From Alcanivorax sp. (lineage in GTDB: Bacteria; Pseudomonadota; Gammaproteobacteria; Pseudomonadales; Alcanivoracaceae): 64,000 bases of DNA. Below are positions 36,906-47,889 of this stretch, piece after piece. The stretch covers positions 2,669,933-2,733,932 of the forward strand of contig NZ_CP080267.1 of NCBI RefSeq assembly GCF_019431375.1, given 5' to 3'. Below the pieces are notes generated by a model. The model worked only from the letters and a program-made list of their open reading frames with translations. It was not told the DNA's origin and did no database searches. Position numbers and translations under genes: made by a program. The number at the start of each line of letters is the position of its first letter. Position 1 is the first letter of the stretch.

Positions 36906-38009
36906 CTATGCGCTGGCGGGCAACACCGGCGCCAGAGCGGCAAGCTGGTCCGGGTCGCCATGGACCGCCAGCACCGGCCAGACGGCGTCCACCATGGCCG
37001 CCGCCTCATCACTCCGGCCCCGCCGCAGCAGGACCCGGGCAGCATCCCCGCCGACCATGGCCAGGGTGGGCCACACCGCCGGATTGCCAGCCAGCTGCTG
37101 CAGTCTGTCCAGGGCCAGGCGCAGGCTGGTGGCCGCTGCCTCATTGCGCCCCTGGCGCATGGCCACGATCCCTTCCACCCAGGGCACAAAGGCATCGCCA
37201 TATTCCGGCAACAGCGCCGGGTCCACCTCCAGCAGCAGGCAGTGGGCCCGGGCGGCGGACCCATAGCGGGCTTCCATCAGGGCATAGTCCAGGGTCTGGC
37301 TGGGATCCTGCTGGGAGGCTGCCACGGCCTCGCGGTGGCAGCATAACTGGGCCTCGTGCTCACGGGCAGCCAGGTAGACCCGGGCCTGCTGGGCAGCGTA
37401 CATGCCCGGCATCAGCATATCCATGACCGGTTGCCAGGGTGCCAGGGTAGCGAGTGCCTCGTCGGCCTCACCGGTCCTGGCCTGCAAACAGGCCCGTTGC
37501 ACGGTCAGTTCCATGGCTACGGATTCATCACGGATGCGACGGCCCAGGCGGTCACCCAGGGCGGCGGCTTTTTGCCAGTGCCCCAGCGCAATGGCGGAGA
37601 GCATGGCATCGAAGTCACGGGCGTCGCGGTATTTCCACAGGGCAATGGCGGCCACGATCAGCGGCACCAGCAGCAACAGCCCCGCCCACAGCCGATAATC
37701 CGCCAGCCACAGCAGCATGGCACCGGGCACGGCCAGCAGCCAGAGCAGCCAGGTTTGCTTGAACAGCATCAACAGGAAGGGGCGCAGCCCGTGACGGGCC
37801 TGGAAATAATGGCGCAGTTCAGCGTAGTCCTGGTCCGCCAGGCCGTTGGTATCCAGGGGCATGGCGGCGCTCATGGCATCGCTCTGCAGGCGCACGGCCT
37901 GCAGACCCTGCTCCTTGAGCAACGCCACGGCCTCAGCGGCACTGTCCGCATCCTGAATACCGGAAACCGGCTTGCCGTCGGCCTCGGCCCGGTAAAGAAA
38001 CCGCCCCAC
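36906..38009 (-). CDS. Membrane protein with helical-repeat C-terminus, unknown function
   Basis: 367 residues. The N-terminus (GRFLYRAEADGKPVSGIQDA, AEAVALLKEQGLQAVRLQ) resembles the small soluble domain found at the front of type II secretion F-like proteins. It is followed by two adjacent membrane helices (~83-125) and then ~240 residues of Ala/Leu-rich helices in TPR-like pairs (ALATLAPWQPVMDML, VPWVEGIVAMRQGRNEAAATSL). It starts 40 bases after parB and is probably in the same transcript. No function assigned; it may be an uncharacterised partner in envelope or chromosome work. Confidence 0.6.
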   Translation of the reverse strand: MGRFLYRAEADGKPVSGIQDADSAAEAVALLKEQGLQAVRLQSDAMSAAMPLDTNGLADQDYAELRHYFQARHGLRPFLLMLFKQTWLLWLLAVPGAMLLWLADYRLWAGLLLLVPLIVAAIALWKYRDARDFDAMLSAIALGHWQKAAALGDRLGRRIRDESVAMELTVQRACLQARTGEADEALATLAPWQPVMDMLMPGMYAAQQARVYLAAREHEAQLCCHREAVAASQQDPSQTLDYALMEARYGSAARAHCLLLEVDPALLPEYGDAFVPWVEGIVAMRQGRNEAAATSLRLALDRLQQLAGNPAVWPTLAMVGGDAARVLLRRGRSDEAAAMVDAVWPVLAVHGDPDQLAALAPVLPASA

Positions 38010-38048
38010 TATCCCTCCATACCTTCCATGGTTATCACGCCGGACGGG

Positions 38049-38969
38049 CTACTTGATGTGCGCCAGGATGCCATCCAGTTCATCCAGGCTGTTGTAGCTG
38101 ATTACCAACTTGCCCTTGTTGCCCTGGCCCTGCTGGATCTGTACCGGCGCACCCAGACGGTCGGACAAATCGCCGATCAGCGCTTTCACGTTGGGATCTT
38201 CCTTGGGCGGTGCCGGTTTGGCGGGTTTGGCTTTTTCGAAATCGCGCACCAGCTCTTCGGTCTGGCGCACGGACAAGCCCTTGGCCACCACGGTGCGGGC
38301 CGCTTCCACCTGCTTGTTGCCGGTGAGCGCCAGCAGCGCACGGGCGTGACCCATTTCCAGGTCGCCATGCTCGAGCAGCTTCTTGACGTCGGATTCCAGG
38401 CTCATCAGGCGCAGCAGGTTGGTGACCATGGCGCGGGATTTCCCCACTGCGTCGGCCACCTGCTGGTGGGTGAGACCGAATTCTTCTTTCAGGCGGCCCA
38501 GGGCAATGGCCTCTTCCATGGGATTGAGGTTTTCCCGCTGGATATTCTCGATCAGCGCCATGGCGATGGCGGCTTCGTCGGGCACCTCGCGGATTACCGC
38601 GGGAATGGTGTCCAGCTCGGCCATCTTGGCGGCACGCCAGCGGCGCTCACCGGCGATGATCTCGTAGCGCTTTTCGCCGAGGGGGCGCACCACGATGGGC
38701 TGCATGACCCCCTGGGCGCGGATGGACTCGGCCAGCTCTTCCAGCGCATCCGGGGACATATCCCGGCGCGGCTGGTAGCGACCGCGTTCCATGCATTCCA
38801 CCGGCAGGTGACGCAGTTCGCCGTCACGGGGGGGATGCTCCACGCCACTGGCGCGGTCTTCCGCCTGCTGCTGGATCCGCACTTCGTCCTGGTGTTGCTG
38901 GTAGGACTCGCTGCTGCTGAGCAGGGCATCCAGGCCCTTGCTGAGACCGCGTTTACGCTTTGCCGCCAT
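38049..38969 (-). CDS. parB: Chromosome partitioning protein ParB
   Basis: 306 residues; binds parS sites near the origin, spreads and works with ParA to segregate the chromosome. CTP-binding ParB/Srx motifs are visible (QPIVVRPLGEKRYEIIAGERRWRAA, ENIQRENLNPMEEA), then the helix-turn-helix (GLTHQQVADAVGKSRAMVTN) and a C-terminal dimer domain. ATG 38969 with AAGGAAAG upstream is preferred to the longer frame. The 14-base gap to parA indicates one transcript. No good parS site was seen in the window. Confidence 0.96.
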   Translation of the reverse strand: MAAKRKRGLSKGLDALLSSSESYQQHQDEVRIQQQAEDRASGVEHPPRDGELRHLPVECMERGRYQPRRDMSPDALEELAESIRAQGVMQPIVVRPLGEKRYEIIAGERRWRAAKMAELDTIPAVIREVPDEAAIAMALIENIQRENLNPMEEAIALGRLKEEFGLTHQQVADAVGKSRAMVTNLLRLMSLESDVKKLLEHGDLEMGHARALLALTGNKQVEAARTVVAKGLSVRQTEELVRDFEKAKPAKPAPPKEDPNVKALIGDLSDRLGAPVQIQQGQGNKGKLVISYNSLDELDGILAHIK

Positions 38970-38982
38970 GATCTTTCTTTCC

Positions 38983-39780
38983 TTATGAAGCTGCTGCAGG
39001 CTGGGCCTTGAGAGCCTGCTCACGACGCAGGATCTCACCGGCCAGGGCCAGATAACTGACCGCGCCACGGGATTTGGGGTCATAGGTGATCACCGGCGCA
39101 CCGTGGCTGGGCGCTTCCGCCAGACGCACGTTACGCGGAATAATGGTGCGATACACCTTGTCGCCGAAGTGGCTGATCAGCTGGTTGGACACATCGTTGG
39201 ACAGGCTGTTGCGCGGGTCGTACATGGTGCGCAGCAGGCCGCCGATGTGCAGCTTGGGATTGAGGACCGAGCGGATCTTTTCGATGGTGTTCATCAGCGC
39301 GGTCAGGCCTTCCAGGGCGTAGTACTCGCACTGAATCGGCACGATCACCGAGTCCGCCGCCGTCAATGCATTCACGGTGAGCATGTTCAGGGACGGCGGG
39401 CAGTCGATGAGGATGTAATCATAGTCGTCGCGGATCCGCGCCAGCGCATTACGCAAGCGGAATTCCTTGGACTTCATCTCAAGCAGCTGGACTTCGGCGG
39501 CGGTCAAATCCCCATTGGCGGCGATCAGCGCAAAGCCGGAGTCTTCCGGCGTACCGGTAACCGCCTGCTCGATGGGCACGTCATCGCAGAGCACATCGTA
39601 GATGGTGTAATCCGTCTCGAACTTGTCCACCCCGGAGCCGGTGGTGGCATTGCCCTGGGGGTCAATATCCACCAGCAAGACTTTCTTGCGGGTGGCTGCC
39701 AGCGACGCCGCCAGGTTCACACTGCTGGTGGTCTTCCCCACGCCGCCTTTCTGGTTCGCTACGGCAAATACGGTGGTCAC
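38983..39780 (-). CDS. parA: Chromosome partitioning ATPase ParA
   Basis: 265 residues. Deviant Walker A KGGVGKTT at residues 11-18, DIDPQGN and ILIDCPPSLNML are the ParA/Soj motifs. GTG at 39780 has AAGGAGA upstream; the longer frame adds an unlikely Trp-rich N-terminus. Short N-terminus with no helix-turn-helix marks it as a chromosomal (type Ib-like) ParA. Downstream of rsmG, upstream of parB. Confidence 0.96.
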   Translation of the reverse strand: MTTVFAVANQKGGVGKTTSSVNLAASLAATRKKVLLVDIDPQGNATTGSGVDKFETDYTIYDVLCDDVPIEQAVTGTPEDSGFALIAANGDLTAAEVQLLEMKSKEFRLRNALARIRDDYDYILIDCPPSLNMLTVNALTAADSVIVPIQCEYYALEGLTALMNTIEKIRSVLNPKLHIGGLLRTMYDPRNSLSNDVSNQLISHFGDKVYRTIIPRNVRLAEAPSHGAPVITYDPKSRGAVSYLALAGEILRREQALKAQPAAAS

Positions 39781-39814
39781 TGCTGTCTCCTTATGGAGGC
39801 CACCCCGGTGGCCT

Positions 39815-40443
39815 TCAATCGCTGCGCTGTTGTACCACCACCAGTGTCCTGGGCTCATCGAGCCCGGGAATGTTCAGACTATGGTGGTTTCCCTGCCAGT
39901 GCGGCGGCATGGTCGCCAATTCCCGCTCTGTGCTGGCCGCTTTCATGGCCAGTACCCGGGTATTATCGGTAATTATCGGCGCCATGAGTGCCAGCATGTC
40001 CGACAAGGATGCAAAGGCACGGCAAATTATCTGTGATGGGCTCTTACCGTACTGTTCCACGCGGGCGTGCACAACCTCCACGTTATCCAGCCCCAGCTCC
40101 CGGCGGGCCTGGCGCACGAAACGGGTTTTCTTGCCGTTGGAATCCAGCAGGGTAAAGGCCTGATCCGGCCGCGACACGGCCAGAATAATGCCGGGAATGC
40201 CGGCGCCAGTGCCCACATCCAGGGTGTCGGTTTCTTCCACATAGGGCAGCACCGCCAGGGAATCGAGCAGATGGCGGGTGACCATTTCTGCCGGATCACG
40301 GATGGCGGTGAGGTTATAGGCCTGGTTCCACTTCACCAGCAGGTCCACATAGGCGAGGAGCTGGCGCTGCTGGTCATCACTGAGGGACAGGCCCAGGGCG
40401 TCCACGCCCCGGGCCAGGGTATCGGATAAGGTTGTGGAAAGGG

Positions 40444-40447
<4 letters not shown>
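39815..40447 (-). CDS. rsmG: 16S rRNA (guanine527-N7)-methyltransferase
   Basis: 210 residues; methylates G527 of 16S rRNA using SAM. SAM-binding motif DVGTGAGIPGIILAV and NLTAIRDPAEMVTRHLLDSL, both typical of GidB/RsmG. Overlaps the end of mnmG by four bases (ATGA), so the two are translationally coupled. Confidence 0.97.
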
Positions 40448-42339
<1,892 letters not shown>

Positions 42340-42444
42340 CTCAACACTCGCCTTGCAGGGGGCCTGCTGTTCAAAATATAGCCAGAAGGGCGCGCTAGTA
42401 TAATGGCAACATCACACGCTGCAAGCACCGCGCACGCAATTCAC

Positions 42445-42525
42445 CGTAGGAGCGGCGCTTGAGCCGCGAGGCTACTCGCGAACACTTTCCCAATGCCCTT
42501 TCGCGGCTCAAGCGCCGCTCCTACG
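42445..42525. repeat. TAGGAGC palindrome, GGCGCTTGAGCCGC core
   Basis: Arms CGTAGGAGCGGCGCTTGAGC... and its reverse complement with a ~30-base loop. Lies between mnmG and the antiporter gene, in the region from which both genes are transcribed outward. Confidence 0.85.
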
Positions 42526-42616
42526 AAAAGAGTCAAAGTCCCGTCATGCAGCGTGCAGCAAGTTGCGTGTAAGCTAGTCTACTATAGAACCCTGACTCTC
42601 TTGGCATGGATTCGGC

Positions 42617-44317
42617 TTGGACTCTCTGAACCTGTTTCTTCTTATCGGCACCGGCCTGATGTTTACCGGACTGCTGCTGGGCTCGCTGAGTGCCCGGTTC
42701 GGGGTCCCGTCGCTGCTGATTTTCCTGGTGGTGGGGATGGTTGCCGGCGAAGACGGTATCGGCGGCATCCAGTTTGATGATTTCTCCACTGCCTATGTGA
42801 TCGGCAATATCGCCCTCGCCGTGATCCTGCTGGACGGCGGCCTGCGTACCCGACTCAGCACCTTCAGGCTGGGTTTGAAGCCGGCTCTTAGCCTGGCCAC
42901 CTTTGGCGTCGCCATTTCCGCCGCCCTGGTGGGGGCGTTTGCCACCTGGCTGATGGGCGTGGACTGGCGGGTGGGGCTGCTGCTGGGCGGCATTATTGGC
43001 TCCACCGATGCGGCAGCGGTATTCAGCGTGATCAAGGGCGCCGGGGTGACCCTCAACGAACGGGTGGCCAGCACCCTGGAAATCGAATCCGGTCTTAATG
43101 ACCCCATGGCCATCTTCATCACCCTGATGCTGGTAGGGCTGTTGGTGGACCCGACTGCCGACTGGGGCATCGGCATGCTGTGGACCCTGCTGCAACAGTT
43201 CGGCCTGGGCGCCCTGCTCGGCCTGCTGCTGGGTGCCGTAATCAGTGAGCTGCTGCTCCGGGTGCGCAGCAACGAAGGGCTGCATGCCCTGCTGCTGTGC
43301 AGTGGCGGCGCCATGGTGTTCGCCCTCACCAACCTGGTGGGCGGCTCCGGCTTTCTGGCCATCTATCTCACTGGCCTGGTGGCCGGCAATCGCCGTGGCG
43401 GCACCGGCGACAACGTGCTCAAGGCCATGGATTCCATGGCCTGGCTGGCCCAGTCCGGCATGTTCCTGATCCTCGGTCTGCTGGTAACGCCATCCCGGCT
43501 CACCGAAAACCTGCCCTGGGCACTGGCGGTAGCGGCCTTCCTGATGCTGCTGGCGCGCCCCATAGCCGTGTGGGTGAGCCTGCTGCCGTTCCGGTTTACC
43601 TGGCGGGAGGAAACCTTTATCGCCTGGACCGGCCTGCGCGGCGCGGTGCCTATTGTGCTGGCGGTGTTCCCGTTGCTGGCCGGGGTGGAGCAGACTTACC
43701 TGCTGTTTGATATCACCCTGGTGGTAGTGCTGATTTCCCTGCTCGGCCAGGGCGCCAGCCTGCGCTATGTGGCGCGTAAACTGAAAGTGTCGGTGCCGCC
43801 CACCACCGAACCCAAACAGACCGTCCCGCTGGCCGCCCCCCGTGATCGTTATCTGATGCAGTTCGAGGTTGAGGCCGGCGCCCGGGCCGTGGGCAAGCCA
43901 CTGGGCGAATTGAGCGAGGACAAACGCACCCCGCTGATCCTGTACCGTAACCAGCAGGTGCTCAGTCTCAATGACAACCCGGATATCGAAGCCGGCGACC
44001 TGATCGCCTGGCTGGCGCCCCTGTCGCACAAGTCCGCCCTGTCCGACCTGTGCCACAAGATGAGCCACGACGAGAAACGCTATTACGGCGATTTCACTGT
44101 GCTCGGCAAGACCCCGGTGGCGCAGTTGATTGCCATCTACGGCGTAGAAGCCCCGCCGCCGCTCTGGCAGGGCCTGACCGTGGCCGAGCTGTTTACCAAA
44201 CAGGTAGGGAAGCAGACGGTTGTCGGTGATACGGTGCGTATCAGCGGCCTGCGCTTGCGGGCCCGCTCGGTGGAAGATGGCAAGGTGGTGCTGGTCGGGC
44301 TGAAGCTGCCAGGGTAA
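42617..44317 (+). CDS. cvrA: K+/H+ antiporter, CPA1 family (CvrA/NhaP2-like)
   Basis: 566 residues, inner membrane. About 12 helices form the CPA1 transporter (GVPSLLIFLVVGMVAGEDG, LLDGGLRTRLS, GGIIGSTDAAAVFSVI, ESGLNDPMAIFITL), with the Asp pair of the ion site in SGLNDP. A C-terminal TrkA-C/RCK-like domain (LMQFEVEAGARAVGKPLGEL, DIEAGDLIAWLAP) and a final small domain point to K+ efflux control rather than Na+. The frame has no ATG; TTG at 42617 is the best start. Organisms with this layout use it for K+ homeostasis in salty media. Confidence 0.88.
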   Translation: MDSLNLFLLIGTGLMFTGLLLGSLSARFGVPSLLIFLVVGMVAGEDGIGGIQFDDFSTAYVIGNIALAVILLDGGLRTRLSTFRLGLKPALSLATFGVAISAALVGAFATWLMGVDWRVGLLLGGIIGSTDAAAVFSVIKGAGVTLNERVASTLEIESGLNDPMAIFITLMLVGLLVDPTADWGIGMLWTLLQQFGLGALLGLLLGAVISELLLRVRSNEGLHALLLCSGGAMVFALTNLVGGSGFLAIYLTGLVAGNRRGGTGDNVLKAMDSMAWLAQSGMFLILGLLVTPSRLTENLPWALAVAAFLMLLARPIAVWVSLLPFRFTWREETFIAWTGLRGAVPIVLAVFPLLAGVEQTYLLFDITLVVVLISLLGQGASLRYVARKLKVSVPPTTEPKQTVPLAAPRDRYLMQFEVEAGARAVGKPLGELSEDKRTPLILYRNQQVLSLNDNPDIEAGDLIAWLAPLSHKSALSDLCHKMSHDEKRYYGDFTVLGKTPVAQLIAIYGVEAPPPLWQGLTVAELFTKQVGKQTVVGDTVRISGLRLRARSVEDGKVVLVGLKLPG

Positions 44318-44495
44318 AAAGCAGCTATGAGCTTCAAGCTACCAGCTGCGACGCGAGAACCAGTGCATTACTTTGAACCGTCCTCGCCGCGATTAATGCC
44401 ATGGCGCGGGCACAGGAGTGCAAACATCTCCATCCCTTTTACGCGCCTCGTAGCTCGAAGCTAGTAGCTCGCAGCTTGTTTTAAGGAATTTTGTT
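44318..44495. repeat. AGCTAGTAGCTCGCAGCTT-type inverted repeat
   Basis: AAGCAGCTATGAGCTTCAAG... near 44322 pairs imperfectly with CTCGAAGCTAGTAGCTCGCA near 44453-44475 across ~110 bases. Related sequences lie at about 45310, 45550, 55295 and 55420, mostly next to gene 3' ends. The family is distinct from the TAGGAGC palindromes. Confidence 0.6.
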
Positions 44496-45308
44496 ATGGC
44501 CCGTTTCGATAATCATCGCATTCTGATCACCGGTGCCGGTGCCGGCATTGGTGCCCTGATGGCCGAAGAGTTTGCGGCCCAGGGCGCCGAGGTGATTGTT
44601 ACCGCCCGGCGTATCAGCGCCGCCCGTGAAGTCGCCGATCGCATCAAGGCTGCCGGCGGCAAGGCGCACCCCTATGTGCTGGATGTGAGCAAGATTGCCT
44701 CCATCGCCAAATTCCGCGACAAGCTGCACCAGGAAGTGGGCCCCATCACCACCCTGATCAACAATGCCGGGGTGGTGTTCGGCGGTGAATTCGAGACCGT
44801 GGAGCTGGAACAGCACCTGAACACCTTCCGGGTGAACAGTGAAGGGCTGATGGCCACCACCCATGCGTTCCTGGAAGACCTGATCCAGGCCAGCGAGGCC
44901 TTCCTGGTCAACATCGCCAGTGCTTCTGCCTTTATCGGCCTGCCCTACGGCAGCACCTACGCGGCCAGCAAATGGGCAGTGGTGGGGTTCTCGGAATCCC
45001 TGCGACTGGAACTGGCGGTACGCAAGATCAAGCATGTACATGTGACCAGCGTTTGCCCCAGCTATATTTCCACCGGCATGTTCGACGGCGTGAAAACGCC
45101 GCTGTTCTCTCCCATGCTGACCCCGAAGAAGGTGGTGAAAAGCATCATGCGGGGCATGCAGAAAAAGGACGCTTTCGTCATCGAACCGCCCATGGCCAAG
45201 TCGGTGGAACTGATGAAGGCCATTCTCCCCCAGGGCATCTGGGACGAAGTGGCGCGGCGGACGGGGGTGTCCACCTCCATGTATAGCTGGAAGGGGAAGA
45301 AGAAATAG
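44496..45308 (+). CDS. Short-chain dehydrogenase/reductase
   Basis: 270 residues, classical SDR. NAD(P)-binding TGAGAGIG at residues 12-19 and active-site Tyr-Lys in YAASK with the upstream Ser in NIASASAF. NNAG is present in LINNAGVV. It resembles SDRs near wax and fatty-acid genes, and could reduce a ketone or aldehyde of lipid metabolism; substrate unknown. ATAGGAATTTTG-type spacing before ATG (AAGGAA). Confidence 0.88.
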   Translation: MARFDNHRILITGAGAGIGALMAEEFAAQGAEVIVTARRISAAREVADRIKAAGGKAHPYVLDVSKIASIAKFRDKLHQEVGPITTLINNAGVVFGGEFETVELEQHLNTFRVNSEGLMATTHAFLEDLIQASEAFLVNIASASAFIGLPYGSTYAASKWAVVGFSESLRLELAVRKIKHVHVTSVCPSYISTGMFDGVKTPLFSPMLTPKKVVKSIMRGMQKKDAFVIEPPMAKSVELMKAILPQGIWDEVARRTGVSTSMYSWKGKKK

Positions 45309-45377
45309 CGGCTAGCTACGAGCTTCTAGCTGCGAGCCCCCGCGGGCATACCCTACACCAACATATCTACGCAGCTG

Positions 45378-45523
45378 CTGTAGGAGCCCCGCTTGAGGGG
45401 CGAATCGCGCGTTAGCGCGGGATTGGCCGCAGGGCAATCAGGCATCTCTGATTCTCGACAGGTTTATCCAGGTGTAAGAGGGAATCATCGCACCCCTTCG
45501 CCCCTCAAGCGGAGCTCCAACAG
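45378..45523. repeat. TAGGAGC palindrome, CCCCGCTTGAGGGG core
   Basis: Left arm CTGTAGGAGCCCCGCTTGAG... pairs with ...CCCCTCAAGCGGAGCTCCAACAG on the right; the right arm has one changed base (CTCCAAC). Long spacer of about 90 bases. Lies upstream of the acyl-CoA dehydrogenase. Confidence 0.8.
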
Positions 45524-45729
45524 CGGCTTCCTAGAAATCGCGTCATTTTCCTAGAAGCTAGTAGCTCGCAGCTAGAAGCTTCCCCGTTTACACCCATTCA
45601 CCCTAACGCCCGCCCGCGCCCGCCTTGACAGTCAATGTGTTTGCGCTTGAATTGCCGAACAATGCTCGCCCTGTTGCGCTGTCCGTTACTGACAGTTGAA
45701 TCGATTTCTGCCTGACGAGGGTAACTGTT

Positions 45730-47544
45730 ATGCCGACTTATAAGGCTCCCGTGCGCGATATGCGCTTTTTGATGAACGAAGTGCTTGATTTCGAAAGCCA
45801 CTACAAAACTTTCCCGGAAGGTGAAGAAGCCACCCCGGATATGGTCGAAGCCATCATTGGCGAAATGGCCAAGCTGTGTGAAAACACTCTGGCGCCGCTG
45901 TACCAGAGCGGTGACGAAGAAGGCTGCAAGTTTGAAAACGGCGTGGTTACCACTCCGAAAGGCTACAAGGAAGCCTACGACGAGTTCGTGGCCGGCGGCT
46001 GGCAGGGTCTCAGCCACCCGGTGGAATTCGGCGGCCAGGGCCTGCCGGCGTCTCTGGGTCTGATCAAGTCCGAGATGATGGCCACCGCCAACTGGTCGTT
46101 CACCATGTACCCGGGCCTGTCCATGGGTGCCATGAACACCATCCAGATGCACGGCTCCGACCAGCAGCTGCAGGATTACCTGGTCCCGCTCACCGAAGGT
46201 CGCTGGGGCGGCACCATGTGTCTCACCGAGCCGCAGTGCGGCACCGATCTGGGCCAGGTGAAAACCAAGGCCGAGCCGCAGAAAGACGGCTCCTACAAGA
46301 TTTCCGGCACCAAGATCTTCATCTCTTCCGGTGAGCACGATCTGACCGAGAACATTGTCCACATCGTGCTGGCGCGTCTGCCTGACGCCCCCAAAGGCAC
46401 CCGTGGTATCTCCCTGTTCATCGTGCCCAAGTACCTGCCGGGCAAGATCGGTGAAGATAACGGCGTCAGCTGTGGTTCCCTGGAAAAGAAAATGGGCATC
46501 AAGGCATCCGCCACCTGCGTGATGAACTTCGATGAAGCCACCGGTTTCCTGATCGGCCCGGAAAACAAGGGCCTGGAGTGCATGTTCACCTTCATGAACA
46601 CCGCCCGTATCGGTACTTCCATCCAGGGTCTGGCCCACGCCGAGCTGTCCTACCAGGGCGCTCTGACCTATGCCAAGGAGCGTAAGTCCATGCGCGCCCT
46701 GTCTGGCAAGAAAGAGCCGGATGCCATCGCCGACAGCCTGATCCACCACGGTGACGTGCGCCGCATGCTGCTCAAGCAGAAGGCCATCGCTGAAGGCGGT
46801 CGCGCCATGATCTACTTCGCCGCCCAGTACGCGGACAAGATGATCAGCGCTGCCCAGGCCGACAACGACGAGGAATACCAGAAGTGGGATGACGAGCTGG
46901 GCTTCCTGACGCCGATCCTGAAAGGCTTCCTCACCGAGAAAGGTCTGGAAGTGGCCAACGACGGCATGCAGGTGTTCGGTGGCCACGGCTACATCAAAGA
47001 GCACGGCATGGAGCAGATCGTCCGTGACGCGCGCATCTCTACCCTGTACGAAGGCACCACCGGCATCCAGGCTCTGGATCTGCTGGGCCGTAAGGTTCTG
47101 CTGCTGACCAAGGGCAAGTGTGTTCGTGACTTCAGCAAGAAGCTGGTGGATTTCGGCACCAAGAACCTGCGTGATCCCAAGCTGCGTCCGTTCGCCTGGA
47201 AGCTGCTGAAGATCGCCGCTGAGTGGAACTACCTGACCACCCGCATCATGCTGGTAGCCTCCAAGGACCGCGATATCGTTTCCACCGCCAGCTACGACTT
47301 CCTGATGTACAGCGGCTACGCCATGATGGCCTACTTCTGGGCCCTGCAGGCTGGCGTTGCCAAGGACAAGCTGGAGAACGGCGGTGAAGAGCCGGCGGAG
47401 TTTTACCAGGCCAAGCTGGCCACCGCCGAGTTCTACTTCGATCGCATGCTGCCCAGCGCCAAGGCCCACGCCGAAGCCGCGCTGAAGCCCACCAAGAGCA
47501 CCATGCAGCTCAAGGCGGAGCACTTCTCCTTCGATTACGAGTAA
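45730..47544 (+). CDS. Acyl-CoA dehydrogenase
   Basis: 604 residues, the long form with an extra C-terminal domain. First step of fatty-acid beta-oxidation, FAD-dependent. Motifs: LTEPQCGTDLG in the middle domain, FGGHGYIKEHGMEQIVRDARI with the catalytic-region Glu, and YEGTTGIQALDLLGRK. C-terminal ~130 residues add the extra helical domain of this subgroup. GAGGG precedes ATG. Strong codon bias toward GC-ending codons suggests high expression. Followed by a tetraloop terminator. Confidence 0.93.
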   Translation: MPTYKAPVRDMRFLMNEVLDFESHYKTFPEGEEATPDMVEAIIGEMAKLCENTLAPLYQSGDEEGCKFENGVVTTPKGYKEAYDEFVAGGWQGLSHPVEFGGQGLPASLGLIKSEMMATANWSFTMYPGLSMGAMNTIQMHGSDQQLQDYLVPLTEGRWGGTMCLTEPQCGTDLGQVKTKAEPQKDGSYKISGTKIFISSGEHDLTENIVHIVLARLPDAPKGTRGISLFIVPKYLPGKIGEDNGVSCGSLEKKMGIKASATCVMNFDEATGFLIGPENKGLECMFTFMNTARIGTSIQGLAHAELSYQGALTYAKERKSMRALSGKKEPDAIADSLIHHGDVRRMLLKQKAIAEGGRAMIYFAAQYADKMISAAQADNDEEYQKWDDELGFLTPILKGFLTEKGLEVANDGMQVFGGHGYIKEHGMEQIVRDARISTLYEGTTGIQALDLLGRKVLLLTKGKCVRDFSKKLVDFGTKNLRDPKLRPFAWKLLKIAAEWNYLTTRIMLVASKDRDIVSTASYDFLMYSGYAMMAYFWALQAGVAKDKLENGGEEPAEFYQAKLATAEFYFDRMLPSAKAHAEAALKPTKSTMQLKAEHFSFDYE

Positions 47545-47581
47545 GGGGAAGGTCGGACGTCGCTACACGGACGTCAGACAC

Positions 47582-47613
47582 AAAAAAGGGCGACCTTCGG
47601 GTCGCCCTTTTTT
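47582..47613. terminator. Bidirectional rho-independent terminator
   Basis: AAAAAAGGGCGACC-TTCG-GGTCGCCCTTTTTT: a perfect 14-base-pair stem including the A/T runs, working in either direction. 38 bases after the acyl-CoA dehydrogenase stop. Confidence 0.95.
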
Positions 47614-47645
47614 ATGGTCAACACTCCGTCACCCGGAAAAACCTT

Positions 47646-47795
47646 TGTAGGAGCGCCGCTAGAGGCGCGAACCTCGTCCAGCGAGGTGACAACCAATACC
47701 GTCATGGACGGAAATTTCTGGAGAGAGGCTGTGCCTGATCCCCTTCGGGAATTGTCTCGCTTCGCGAGGTTCGCGCCTCTAGCGGCGCTCCTACA
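47646..47795. repeat. TAGGAGC palindrome, GCCGCTAGAGGCGC core
   Basis: Arms TGTAGGAGCGCCGCTAGAGG... at 47646 and the reverse complement ending at 47795, extended inwards by AACCTCG/CGAGGTT pairing. About 90 bases of spacer. Between two terminators and without a gene. Confidence 0.85.
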
Positions 47796-47829
47796 GCGAG
47801 TTTAAAAAAGCGGATTGCTTTTTTGACAC

Positions 47830-47863
47830 AAAAAAAAGCGGCCCCCTTTCGGGAGCCGCCTTT
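47830..47863 (-). terminator. Terminator of isocitrate lyase gene
   Basis: Minus-strand GGCGGCTCCC-GAAA-GGGGGCCGC followed by a run of eight T. Confidence 0.92.
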
Positions 47864-47889
47864 CAGACTTACCTTGAACAGATCGGAAC

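Noticed and set aside
40053..40068. Possible parS half-site, TGTTCCACG, inside rsmG
   Set aside because: Left half matches the parS consensus but the right half (CGGGCGT) does not form the palindrome.
45598..47523. 641-codon minus-strand frame opposite the acyl-CoA dehydrogenase
   Set aside because: Antisense shadow of a strongly biased gene; the plus-strand product is a clear family member.
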